64,000 nt of DNA from Micractinium sp. NFX-FRZ. Lineage: Eukaryota; Chlorophyta; Trebouxiophyceae; Chlorellales; Chlorellaceae. Positions 10,001 to 21,100 of the stretch are shown in pieces. The stretch covers positions 1 to 64,000 of the forward strand of contig JAPTJF010000020.1 of assembly GCA_029339195.1 (NCBI GenBank), given 5' to 3'. Under the pieces are notes generated by a model. That model did not search any database. It saw only the letters and a list, made by a program, of their open reading frames with translations, and was not told the origin of the DNA. Every line of letters starts with the position of its first letter. Position 1 is the first letter of the stretch. The translations under genes and the position numbers were made by a program.

Positions 10001-13000
10001 CACGTGCCAGTTTACTGTGATAAAGTGAAGGCATTTAATCAGAGTGAGAGGCACGGTGGGGGCGGTCACAATCACAGAGGCCCCATGCTCCTGCTCCAGT
10101 CGCTGGCGGAACACCTGCACAGCATTTTGGGTAGCAGTAGAGCCAGGGGACTTGGCTGGCAGGGCTGAATAGGCAGTGTATGCGGCCATGCTCCTGCTTC
10201 AGCCGCTGGCGGAAGACCTGCGCAGCGATGGTGGTGCACAATACAGGGAAACAGTTGTTGGCTGGCCGTGCTCCTGCCTGGGCGTTGGCAAGCAGCACGC
10301 GTGGCACAGCATCGCACGCACACACACACACACACATGGCCACTCACGTCCATGTGCAGCAGCCCCAGGAAGCCGCAGCGGAAGCCGGCCCCCAGGGCGT
10401 TGCTGTTCTCACGCCGCACCGTCACTGCACAGGCAGGGTGCAGCAGGCGCAGCAAAGGAAAGGGCGGGTGAGACAGCTGGTGACAGTCAGTGTGCGGCAG
10501 GACGCAGGGGGTGCATTATGGCACCGAGGCAGGTTGAAAAGACTGGTGTGCACAACACTCTGTGGCATGAGGCATACACAACCAATGTGGCAAGACGATA
10601 AGAGGAAGCCGCACCCGAGGCGTCGTTCAGCGTGAGGCGTTCCATGGCGGCCTGCAGCTGCTCAAAGCCGGCGGCGGACAGCGGGAAGATGCCTGCACGT
10701 GGAGAGTGGAGAGGTACATGTCACCATGTGGGCTCAGATCATGCCCGTTTTCAGAATCAGTACAAAGCGAGCAGCCGGCAGCTGCTCACAAACGGCGGGA
10801 TGCCATACTGCAGGGGGGCATGGCGTAAGCAATCCAACAGTGCTTGTGTGGCGTGGAGAGGCATGTAGCTGCAAGAAGCAGCCTGCACCCAAATCCCCAC
10901 TGCAGCCTGCCCCTGCAAACACTCTGCACTATGGTAAAACGCCCAGCCCCAACTTCCATGCCCCCAACACATACGCACCCACACTCTGCATCGGCAATCG
11001 GCACCCACCTGCAAACACCATGCTCTTGGCTGGCTTGAAGCCTAGCAGGGCCGGCACCGGCTTGCGGTAGTGGTGCCACGTGTCCCCCACCCGGGCTGCA
11101 AGTACCAGGGGCAGGGGAGGGGGCAGCAGTGGAGGGAGGGGCCAGGGTGGAGGCAGGGGAGGGCGCCTCCCTGCCTGCCTGCAGCCCGCATGGGGGGGTC
11201 GCAGCCCATGCGCTGCTACGGCCCATCCAGGGTGCCTCTTGCACCCACACACACACCCACACACTGGCACGGTCGGCCGGCCACATACCTGAACGGGTGT
11301 CCTTCATGCCCACGAGCATGTATCCAACCTGCAACAGAAGAAAGAAAACAGAACGGAAAACATCTCTTCTGGTTGGCAGTAGGCCGGGAAGGGAGGGTGG
11401 TGCTCGGGCCAATGGGAGGGACAGCAGCCGGAGGGCAGCCAGAGGCGAGACACGTAATAAGAGTGAGGTGGCGCGTGCGCACCTGCCCTGTCAGCAGCTC
11501 CCCCGTTGGGTGTGGGTCTGGAGCCAGCAGCCCCACTTCTGAGACCTCATAGTTTGTGCCTGTGGGGACGGGGTAGGGTGGCACAGCGCCGCGTGGCTAC
11601 TAGCATTGGGTGAGAAGAAGCACAGCATGCTGTTGCATGTTGGTGATGATCATGCAGCGGTGTTGGGGTGCTGTCAGACCCAGAGGGACGCCTGGGCCAG
11701 CGGCCCGACTTCTGCGGCCATACAGCTGGCTTCCTGTGTGGGCATCGTGGAGGGAGGCGGGTTCACTGGCCTGAAGGGTGTGAAGTGCGGGTGCCGTTGG
11801 CCCGTTGAGTGAGGGACCCAGCCTGCCGTACTCACGTGCACCCCCGCCAGACCCCTGCTGCCGCAAGCCATCCCGCCCCCCTCTCGCCCTCAACAATAAA
11901 ACCCCCGATCACGCAAGCCGGCCACGCCCCCGCCCCGCTGGCTTGACAGCCCACCTGTGGCGGCCGACGTGATCCGGTCCCCCTTCTGCACCCGCCCATC
12001 CAGCACTTCTACCAGGCACACCACGCCCCTGCAGGCAGCAGTGCACACACACACAGCCCAGGGGCTCAGGCGTGCGAGAGGGGGTGACCACAAAGGCATG
12101 TGCACAAGGAAAAACGACATCCAGCCGCACCACTTCCACCCAACCATTTACTTGAGCTTGCTGTGCCTCAAACAGCGGCAAGCTCCGGCGGCCAGCTAGC
12201 CAGGCAGCCAGCCAGCCAGCCACTCCACCAAGTGTATTATTATGTGCACACCCCACCTGTATTCGTCGTGGTATGCGTCAAACAGCAGCATGCGCAGCTC
12301 GCCGGAGGGGTTGCCCCGCGGCGGGGCGATGCGCTCCACCACTGCTGGCAGCACCGTGGACAGACCCAGCCCTGGGGGTGTGAGAAGAGGAGGGGTTTGG
12401 AGGGCGGGACGGGTGCAGGTGAGGCAGGATGGAGGGCGGGGTGGTGTGCAGGAGGGCAGGCATGGAGGGCGGGGCGTGTGCAGTTAGGCAGGGACGGAGG
12501 GCGGGCTGCGAGCAGGTGAGGCAGGGACGGAGGGCGGGGTGTGTGAACAGGTGAGGCAGGATGGAGGGCGGGGCGGCCGGGGAGGCACTGGAAGGTTTGA
12601 GTGGAAGCGCCAAAGCAGCAGGCAGCAGGCGTGCAACTCCAGGCTTGCGCGTCCCGGCAGCCACATGCCATGCTGGCCCAGGGTGCACCCCTCTTGGCAG
12701 AGACACCCGCAGGCGGCCATGTGCAGATTGAGGGCCGGTACAGCACAGCGGGCACAGCAGCACAAGCGAGGGCCCGCACCTGTTTTGGCCGACACTCGCA
12801 GGCACTCTGTCGGCTCGATGTCAAAAGCGGCTTTCAACTGCTGGGCCACCCTCTGCGACACCAGAACGCACAGGTTTGGCATTAGAATGCCGTGTGACAC
12901 TTAAAAGTGGGAAGGGCAAGGCTCATTTCAAACCCTCTGATGACGCCACGCCACGCATGCATGCATGCACACAACACTCTCATCCGGCGCCGCGCCCTGC

Positions 13001-14789
13001 ACTCGTCTCCAGAATGCAACACATGCAAGCCACTCAACCCCCTACACATGCAAGCCACTCGATACACTCAACGCACTCACATCTGGCTCCGCGCTGTGCA
13101 TGTCGCACTTGTTGAGCACGGGGACGATGGCCAGGTCCAGCTCAAAGGCGAGGTAGAAGTTGGCCACCGTCTGCGCCTGCAAGGCCATAAGAAGCCAGGG
13201 GAACGATGTAAGCATTTGCGGAAGAAGTTGTTGTAGACGTTGAGGTAGAAGCTGCCGCTAACAACAAGGCAGCAGCAAAGGGGCAGCTGCCGCCTGCAAC
13301 GGCACCCCCTGCATACGCGACAAGGCAGCGCACGCACCTGCACCCCTTGGCTCGCATCCACCAGCAGCAGCGCCCCCTGGCACGCCGTCAGCGAGCGAGA
13401 CACCTGCCGGTGTGGTGTGGGTGGGCAGGTGGGTGGGAGCAGCAGCAGGGGCAGAGTGAGGGGCATGCTGTCGGCGGGTGCGTTGCATAGGGACGGCTGT
13501 GATGAGCGGCCATGTACCACTCCCCAGCCCTCGACATGCAAAAGACAACTCACCACATACAACAAGTCTACCTGGCCCAGGGTGTCAATCAGGTGCAGGT
13601 GCTGTTCTCTCTGCTGTCCCCCTAACCTTGACCTTAACCTTGTACGAGCGAACCAACCTCGTACGAGAAGTCCACGTGGCCCGGGGTGTCGATCAGGTTG
13701 AGCAGGTAGTCGGCGCCGTCGGTGTGGCGGTACACAAGCGACACCGTCTGGGCCTGCAGCAGGGCGGGCAGGCATGGCGGGTAAGGAGAGGGGATGGGAG
13801 GCGGGATGGGGAGCACCGCGGCCCACGACTTTCCAGACACACACAGACTCCCCGCTCCCTACACTCCTCCCCTGCGCGCTGCCCACGCACCTTGACGGTA
13901 ATGCCTCGCTCCCGCTCCACTTGCAGCTTGTCTAGATACTGCGCTTGCCCGCCCGTGGCAATGGCGCCCGTGACCTGCGTGGCACACAAGAGCAGGGCAG
14001 GGCAGGGCAGGGCAGGGCAGGCGGGCGTCACTACGTTACTGCGGAAGCGAAACAAAACAGGATCTCGACAACAACGCTTCTTGCATTGCTTAAAATGACA
14101 CGTTATCAAGCAGCGCACCTCCAGCAGGCGGTCTGCCAACGTGGACTTGCCGTGGTCCACGTGTGCAATGATGGAGAAGTTGCGGATTCTGTCGGGCGGG
14201 AAGTGAGACACCGAGTAGCCGCCCCTCACAAAACCCCGGGACGGGTCCCCGCCTTGAGACTGCTGTAAGCTGGCTGGCGGTGGTGCTGCCGCTGCCGCTG
14301 CTGCCGCTGCTGCTGCTGCTGGCGCTGCTGGCGCTGCAGGGAAGGCAGGGAGTGCGGTTGGGCAGGTGGCGGGGCGGGAGGGTGATGAGGCGGCATGGGC
14401 AGAGGCACACGGGCAGCAGAGATGTGTGGCCTGTGGCGGGACGCTGGCAGAGCGCCACTGGTGGCAGCGGCGGCGGCGGCGGCAGCGGTGGCAGCAGCAT
14501 TGCGGGAAGGCGGCAAGGAGCTCCGATTATTTTTTTGATGCACCTTCGGTCGTCTGCTCATCTTTCCCACGCCCCAGTAACACCCATGCAGCCGCTGCAA
14601 GCGCCTACCCGACGTCCCCTCCGCAGCTGGCGCCGCCTGCGATGCCCACCCCGCGTGATGCTGCAGCATGCAGATGGCCGAAGCGCGCCATGAGCTGCCG
14701 CCGCGGAAAACGGAGTAGGCTGGCTGCTCGTGCGCGACCAAGTCGCCCAAGCACCTCAGAACGGGCGCCCCGCGTCTCAACCACGCCAT
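7037..14789 (-). CDS. GUF1: Translation GTPase GUF1/LepA (EF4), mitochondrial type
   Basis: Twenty-one exons give 683 residues: 14789-14609, 14273-14119, 13974-13891, 13753-13658, 13403-13338, 13176-13081, 12852-12780, 12371-12257, 12028-11955, 11559-11483, 11328-11289, 11095-11009, 10692-10615, 10424-10348, 9885-9738, 9457-9384, 9198-9140, 8859-8758, 8386-8266, 7660-7530, 7154-7037. GTPase motifs are AHVDHGKST (97-105), DTPGH (162-166) and NKCD (216-219). The LepA-specific C-terminus follows, with [20 protein letters not shown] and [14 protein letters not shown]. LepA/EF4 binds ribosomes and back-translocates or rescues stalled ones. The first 60 residues are Arg-rich with few acids, like a mitochondrial presequence, and the core ([12 protein letters not shown]) is GUF1-like; a plastid location is the alternative. 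The first intron is the least certain: its acceptor may be at 14273 or 14262. Introns hold many decayed exon copies, listed separately. Confidence 0.93.
7201..7356 (-). repeat. Two decayed copies of GUF1 exon 21 segment
   Basis: 7201-7240 and 7319-7352 repeat the exon 21 segment that encodes [12 protein letters not shown] (true copy about 7110-7150). The first copy still reads [12 protein letters not shown] in one frame; the second is more degraded. Both lie in the intron between exons 20 and 21, so they are candidate pseudo-exons. Confidence 0.8.
7636..7895 (-). repeat. 115-bp tandem array duplicating start of GUF1 exon 20
   Basis: CTGC blocks at 7661, 7776 and 7891 mark three units with a period of 115 bases. 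Each unit contains the start of exon 20 (DLMDRQQFE) and its upstream acceptor. Only the leftmost unit (exon 20, 7660-7530) continues into the full coding sequence; the other two lie in the intron and break after about 14 codons. The two intronic units are nearly identical, so the duplication is recent. Confidence 0.9.
8446..8517 (-). repeat. Decayed copy of GUF1 exon 19
   Basis: The minus strand reads [16 protein letters not shown], against [16 protein letters not shown] in true exon 19 (8386-8266). The copy continues with weakening similarity to about 8446 and lies in the intron upstream of exon 19. Confidence 0.8.
8644..8692 (-). repeat. Decayed copy of GUF1 exon 18 end
   Basis: The minus strand reads [10 protein letters not shown] followed by a stop, where true exon 18 (8859-8758) reads [12 protein letters not shown] before its donor. 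The donor-like GGTGCG is also copied. It lies downstream of exon 18 in the intron, about 114 bases away. Confidence 0.8.
9946..10222 (-). repeat. Nested duplicate copies of GUF1 exon 15 start
   Basis: True exon 15 is 9885-9738. Copies of its first codons (VFRQRLE) plus acceptor occur near 9984-9948, 10120-10044 and 10222-10188. The middle copy preserves about 23 codons of exon 15 nearly unchanged, including VTAPTVP, then diverges. The unit 10044-10222 matches 9820-9984, so this is a duplication of a block that already contained two copies. Confidence 0.88.
13552..13605 (-). repeat. Decayed copy of GUF1 exon 4
   Basis: The minus strand reads [16 protein letters not shown], a diverged version of the exon 4 segment [17 protein letters not shown] that holds the G3 motif. 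The proline and histidine of DTPGH are lost, so this copy cannot act as a functional exon. Confidence 0.7.
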
Positions 14790-15174
14790 TTCCAGTCACG
14801 CGCATTGGGTCTACCCTCCGATGGCAGCAAGATAGCAGCGACCAGAAATCCAACGTGGCAGCGGTGGTGGCGGGGCCGGTGCTGACAGAACTAAGGTCAG
14901 ACCCAGACCTCGCACCTGGGCAGAACAAATTCGCATTCACAAGGACAGCACTTTTGCTTCTACTGAATGTGCAAATGTTTCAGCCAATGCACATGAGAAC
15001 GGTTCCCCAGGCACCGCTCGTCAGCAGGATGCACCGGCTGCAGTCGGCTGGGGTGGCTTACAAGGTATCAAAAAGGCGATTATTGGATCAGATCGATAGG
15101 TAAACGAATACACCGAGTTTGTGTCAATGGAAACGTGCATGCCAGACTTATTCCGAGCTGGATCGTTATTGATA
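14790..15174. other. Spacer between GUF1 start and subtilase A end
   Basis: It holds the GUF1 promoter region on the right of its start and the 3' UTR of subtilase A. A TTACA at 15058-15062 (TGTAA on the minus strand) lies about 113 bases past the subtilase A stop and is the likely poly(A) signal. No other feature is seen. Confidence 0.6.
15058..15062 (-). terminator. TGTAA poly(A) signal, subtilase A
   Basis: TGTAA on the minus strand, about 113 bases downstream of the stop codon. TGTAA is the usual green-algal polyadenylation signal; its use here is inferred from position. Confidence 0.5.
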
Positions 15175-18100
15175 TCAGTTCGGCCGGCGCCACTGCGGGG
15201 GCTGCGGCGCAGGGCGTGGGGGCGGTGGCGGTCGTGGGCGTGGCTGGGGTGGGGGAGGTGAGGGACGGGGAGGGGGTGGGGGAGGTGAGGGACGGGGAGG
15301 GGGTGGAGGAGGTGAGGGACGGGGAGGGGGCGGCCCTGGCGGAAGAGGCGAAGGCGGCGGGGGTGGTGAAGGGCTGGGCGGCGGTGGGGGAGAAGGGCTG
15401 GGTGGTGGGGGGGAGGGTGATGGCGGGGGCGGGGGTGAAGGGCTGGGCGGGGGCGGGGGAGATGGGCTGGGCGGTGGGGGTGAGGGTGAGGGTGGGGGAG
15501 GGGGCGACGGGTTGGGTGGGGGAGGAGGGGAAGGCTGAGGAGGAGGGGGGGAGGGTGACGGCGGGGGCGGAGATGGTGGGGGCGGTGGCGGGGAGGGCGG
15601 TGGTGGGGGAGGGGGCAAGGGTGATGGTGGCGGCGGCGGCGACACAGGCGGGGAAGGTGGTGGGAAGGGCGAGGGGGGTGGGGAAGAGGGGGAGGGAGGA
15701 GGAGGGGATGGGCTGGGCGGTGGCGGGGAGGGAGGAGGGGGGGAGGGCGGGCTCGGCGGCGGGGGCGAAGGGGTTGGAGGAGGGGGCGGGCTGGGTTGCG
15801 GTGGGGGTGGAGGCGGCGGAGGCGACGGGCTTGGCGGTGGTGGGGATGGGGGCGGTGGCGGTGGGGATGGGGGCAGCGGAGGCGGCGGCGAGGGGGAGGG
15901 CGGCGGCGGCGAGGGGCTGGGCGGCGGGTAGCCCGCGCTGCTGACATTGAGCCTCAGCGTGGGCAGGTTGGTGGTTGAGAAAGGCGCCACCGCAAAGAAG
16001 TAATACGTCTGAGGGCGGCAGGGTAGGCTCAGGCCAAAGGCCCCCACTGTGCGGGAGTTGGAGGGGCAATCGTCATCGTCGTCGCTGCCCCTGCAGCAAG
16101 CAAGGTGTGAGGTGGAGGGCGGGTCCAATGTGTCGTAAGTGAGGCACGGCAGGACGGATGAGACTGTTGGCTGGGAGCAGGCACACCGTTGGGGGGAAGG
16201 CTGCCAAGCACCGCCGGCCTCCCCGGCAGAGCACACTGTGCATGCGGACCGGCTGACCTACACATAGCCCATAGCACATAGCACATAGCACATGCCTGGC
16301 TGCCGGCGTGCCTCGCCCCGCCCCGGTGCCCCACACATCTGCCACCCCACACATGCAGAGACTGCAAGCACACCTTACCACACACCACCCGGACTCCCAC
16401 ACCACACGCACTCCGTCCCTGCTCACCCCTCGCAAGTGAACGGCCCTCCCGTGGGGTTGGGAGAAGACAGCACTGACACAACTGAGTCCCCCGTTGAGGT
16501 GCCGCAGTCGGTGGCACCCAGCAGACCAGCCGGGGAGTCGCCCGAAAACCAACGGAAGACCACGGCACGGTCCCGGGCCATGGCACAGGCCATGGGGGCG
16601 GCAGTGCTGACAAAGGTCTGCAGTGCGAGGGGTGGTGGTGGTGAAGGGGCGAGAGGGAGGGAGGGTGGGAGGTGGTGGGCGGGGGAGGGGTGGACGTGTG
16701 CGTGGGGTGGTCGGGGGGGTGGATCAAGAGATGGTGGCCGGGGATATGATTTTAAAAGAGGTAGTGGGCAGCTACTCCCGAGGCCATAGCTGGCAAGCGG
16801 CACGGCGTAACAACAGCACGAATGGCCAGCAACACCCTGAGCAAGTGACGCAGTCCCGACAGGCAGGCTGGCTGGCCAGTGGGGCTCACCGTGACCAGCG
16901 GGCTCGTGAAGGGCAGCGAGGGGATTGGGATTGGGTTGCCCCAGGAGCCTGCCACTGCTGGGGGCGCCGGCGGGGGCGTGGGCCGTGGCGGGGGCAGCGG
17001 AGGGGCAGGCGGCGGGGGGCTGCAGGATCACCGGTGGGGAGGTGTGGGAAACAAAGCAGGACGGGGACACAAGTGCAACGTGGTCATCAATGCCGCAGGA
17101 TCAAATGAGCCACGCGCCAGTCTGTGCAAACAAACAGTGCCCGCTGCCACCCTCAGGCTTGCTAGCTTGCTCGCTGGCTAGCTTGCGGGCTTGCTTGGCG
17201 GGCGTGCTTGCGCTAGACTTCCCAAGCGTGCTAGCGCTTGCCTGGCGCTGCACAGCCCCCACTCCCCACAGCCAAGCCCCTACCACGGAGCACGCACTAC
17301 ACCCGGAAGCCTCAGCACCTGGGCGACGGCGGGCCGGGCTGGAAGTCGACGCTGAGCTGGATGAATGTGTTGGCTGCGGGCCTGAAGGGAGCCGCCACAA
17401 GCCAGTAGTAGGTGCGCGGCTCCACAGGGATGGAGAGGGCAAAGGCCCGGATGGTGTCCATCGTGTTGGCAAGGCAAAAGGGGTCGTCGTCGTTGCCGCT
17501 GCAGGCAAAGTGGGGTAAACAGGGAGGGAAGGGAAGGGGTGGGGGTGGGGTGAGATGGAGCGTGCAGCACAGGCCAGACTGGTGGCCGCGGTGTCAGGGC
17601 TAGGGCGAGGGCGAGGGGTCGTCGCCGTCGCCGCTGCAGGCAGATCGGAAGTTCCCATGCAGACGGTTATGCGGGGCTTCCAGGCGGCACGCCGGGCAGC
17701 GGGGCTGCCGAGTCAGATGGCTGCAGGCGGCGGTACCCTGCCCGCTGTGGCCACATGGCGAGGCACAGCATGCCACGCCAATGATCGCGTGGGAGGGAAG
17801 CCTGACCACATGTGATGTGTCCACCCCCACTCACTCTACGCAGGTGAAGGGCCCGCCTGTCTTGCTTTGGGAGGACAGCACAGAGATGACTGGGTCCCCC
17901 CAGGTGTAGCCACAAGAGCCGGTGATTAGGGTGCCTGGAGGCGAGTCCCCAGAATACCACTGGAACACCACGCTGTGGTTGCGTGCCAGCGGGCAGGAGG
18001 GCACGGGGTGCGGGTTCAAGGGGTAGGCCTGCAGGGCAAAGATGGGGATGAAGGGAGGCAGTCAGGGGTAGAGAGAATGGAGATGAGCAGGGGGGCGGCG

Positions 18101-21100
18101 GCTGGTTGGGGGGTCGCTGCTGCGCCAGCGGTGTGCGCCTGTGCAGGGCGCAGCAGGCAAAGCGGGCAGCATGCGCCTGGCTCTGGCGCCCCCTCCACGG
18201 CGCTCACCCGGATTTCGCTGCTCAGGAAGGGGAGCGTAGTGATGGTGATGGGGTTGGCGTAAGTGCCCTGGGGCGGGGGCACTGGCGGCGGGCGCGGCGG
18301 GCGCGGAGGCGTCAGCGGCGGCGCCGGCGGCTCGGGCGGCGATGGCGGCGGCAGCACCGGCGGCGGCGCCAGGCTGAGGCTGAGCTTGATTGTGGGGGGA
18401 GTTGAGTAGAGGGGGTCTGTTTCGTAGGGGGCTGGTGCGAACCAGTAGTAGGTCCAAGGCGACACCTCGAAAGTGAAGCGGAATCCAGAGGTCGTTCCGG
18501 GGCACAGCTCGTCGTCATCGTCGCCTCTGAAGGGAGAGAGAGAGAACCGGGAAGACACGAGGGGAGGAAGGAGAGAAGGGTGAGCTTGCGTCCGAAGCTT
18601 GCCCCATTGCCCTCCCATCCCTGGCGCTGCAGCAGCGCATCCTTTCATGCCCTCAGCAGTGCCGCAGCGTGGGTGCGTCCACCGCTCACCCGATGCATGC
18701 AAAGGCGCTGCCAGGGCTGGGGGATGGGGAGGAGGAGACCGAGAGTACAGGGTCCCCCACGGTGTTGCCGCAGGAGGTGGCGGTGAGGGTGCCCGAGGCC
18801 GTGCCCGAGTACCACCTGCACAGCAGGCACAGCATGACAAGCACAGCACAGCACAGCATGGCTCAGCGTGGGGGCCAGCATTTCTGGCGTCACATGCAGG
18901 GGGGCGCGGTGCAGGCAGGCAGGCTGCTGCAGCACGACGTGCCCTGGCGGCGCCATGGCAGTGCATGCACGAGCTTGCGCCACCTGCCGGGCGCAACCAT
19001 CCCACGGCTGCCCGCCTCGTGATGCATTATGTGCATGGCGTTGCCTCAGATACACGCAGGCCACCCTCAGCACCCTCCCACACCTGAAGATGTAAGCCGC
19101 GGCTCGTGAGAAGTCGCACGCCTGGGTGCTTTCGGGGGGCGTGTCGTTGACGTACGTCTGCACCCCACGGAGGCGCGTGCAAGCCAGAGGGCAGGCAGGG
19201 AGGGCAGGTGGGGCGGCAGTGCAGGCAGGCCCCAAGCTAGCCAGCGGGGGAAGGGGGCCCAGGACGGTGATGCACACTGAGGACGCGCTCGGTAGCCCTG
19301 CCCCAGAGCGGCCCTCCTCTACTGCCATGCCATGCACGCGGGCACGCCAAGTCGCCAGGCAGGCCAGGTCAGGCGGGCAGGCAGGGGAGCCAGTGAGCAG
19401 GAACATGTGAAGATGGTCAGACTGTCAGGCAACGATGAGCCAGACGGAGGGCAGGGCAGTCACCTTGATAGACGGGGAGAGGTAAGGAAGCTGGGCGATG
19501 ACCACTGGGTTGGACCAAGAGCCAAGCTGGCCCAGGGGAGGGGAGGGTGCGAGCGGCGGGGGGCTGCAGGGAGCACGGCAGGGCGGGAGGGACGGAGTGG
19601 TGGGGGGCTGGCGGCCGCATGAGCAGGCGGGATGCTGGTGGGGTTTTGCCCTCTTGGCGGGTTGGACAGGGGGGGGGCGCCCTCAGCGGAGGCTGAGCTG
19701 GCAGGCAGCGGCACAGCATGGGTTAGTTCCCTAGTCCCTAAGCCTTACCTTCACCCTAGCGTAGCATGCACCCAGACAGATTGCGACAGCTACACCCCGG
19801 CACGTGACACACCACCAAGCCCAAAGTAGGCAGGGCCCAAGGCTGGCATGCGGCGGCAGCACAGGCACCTTGGGCTGGGCGGCGTGGGGGGCGGCGGCGG
19901 GGGGCTGGGCGGCGTGGGCGGCGACGGCGGCCGGAACGGCGCCTGGCGGCGCGCCGACACCATTGTCTCATTTCTCTCTCGGTTGGTCAGAACAATGGAT
20001 TTGTCCATGTGAAGGCAGTTGAAGGGGAAGTGGAGCGCATGTGTGACCCTGCAGCGGCAGAATGGGGCAGGCGGGATGCGGGGCAAGGAGTCGGGCGGGA
20101 GGGTGCAACAGACGGAGGAAAGGCGTGGACGCTAGGCCGTGCCCGCACACATACACATGCAGGCGCGGTGAATTCGAGCAGCCTGGCTCACAGCTGGACT
20201 GCTCACTCACTTTAAAGTTCCGTAGGCGACGACGTAGAAGCACTCTGGGTTGTCTTGGCAGCTGCAGGCGTGGCGGGAGGATGGCAGGCGTGTTGAACGG
20301 AAGTGGGGTGGGGTGCTGGCGGCGGGCACAGGATGAGCGTGAAGGACCAGTGCCTGATGCCGGGTTTGAGGCGGCAAGAGCGCGCTGCCCTCCACATGCA
20401 TCCCCCTCCTGCCCAGGCAATGGCGCCAACAGCGCCCAGGTAGCCAGCAAGCAAAACTGCCAGGCTAGGCGGCGGAGCAGGCCCACCTGCCGGGCATTCC
20501 TGGTTGTTTATAAAACATCAAGTACCCGAGTGCCCCGCCTGTCATGCGCTTGCGCTTGCACTGGCACGCTCCACCCCACCCACTCCGCACCCTGCCTTCC
20601 CACCTGTCCAGGCACTCCTGGTTGCTGCTGGTGTTGGACGTGGCCACCGTCATTTGCGAAATGTCATACATGCGGTACCGCTGCCCCTGCTCCACCACCC
20701 ACGTGTCTGCACCAGTTGGAGGAAAGGAGGGGGAGGAGGGGCGACATGCGTGTGACAAGGTGCTGTCAACCTGCAACAACCACCCGACAGACATGGCATG
20801 CTGTGGCCCCATGCCCCACTCCCAGGCTGTGTGCCCGTGCTCACAGTCAACAGGGGGAGGCGGGGCGGGGGCGGGGTTGCCCAGCAGGGCCGCCAGCGCT
20901 CGCGCCACATTCAGCCGGCCGCCCGTCGCCACCCAGCCCGACAGCGCCGGCAGCTGGTCAACAGAGCTCAGCAGCGCGTCGCTGCACAGGGGGAAGCAGC
21001 AGCAGGCGGGGGGGCGGCAGCAGCAGCTTCAGGGCCGAGGCTTTCCTGAAAGCTGTTGCACACGCAGGAGAGCAAACACGAGAGGAGAGCGCCGGTTGCA

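Noticed and set aside
15135..15944. 269-codon plus-strand open frame opposite the subtilase A tail
   Set aside because: It is the antisense of SPPPP repeats; the codon periodicity of the tail keeps the opposite frame open and gives only Gly/Val/Glu/Ala repeats.
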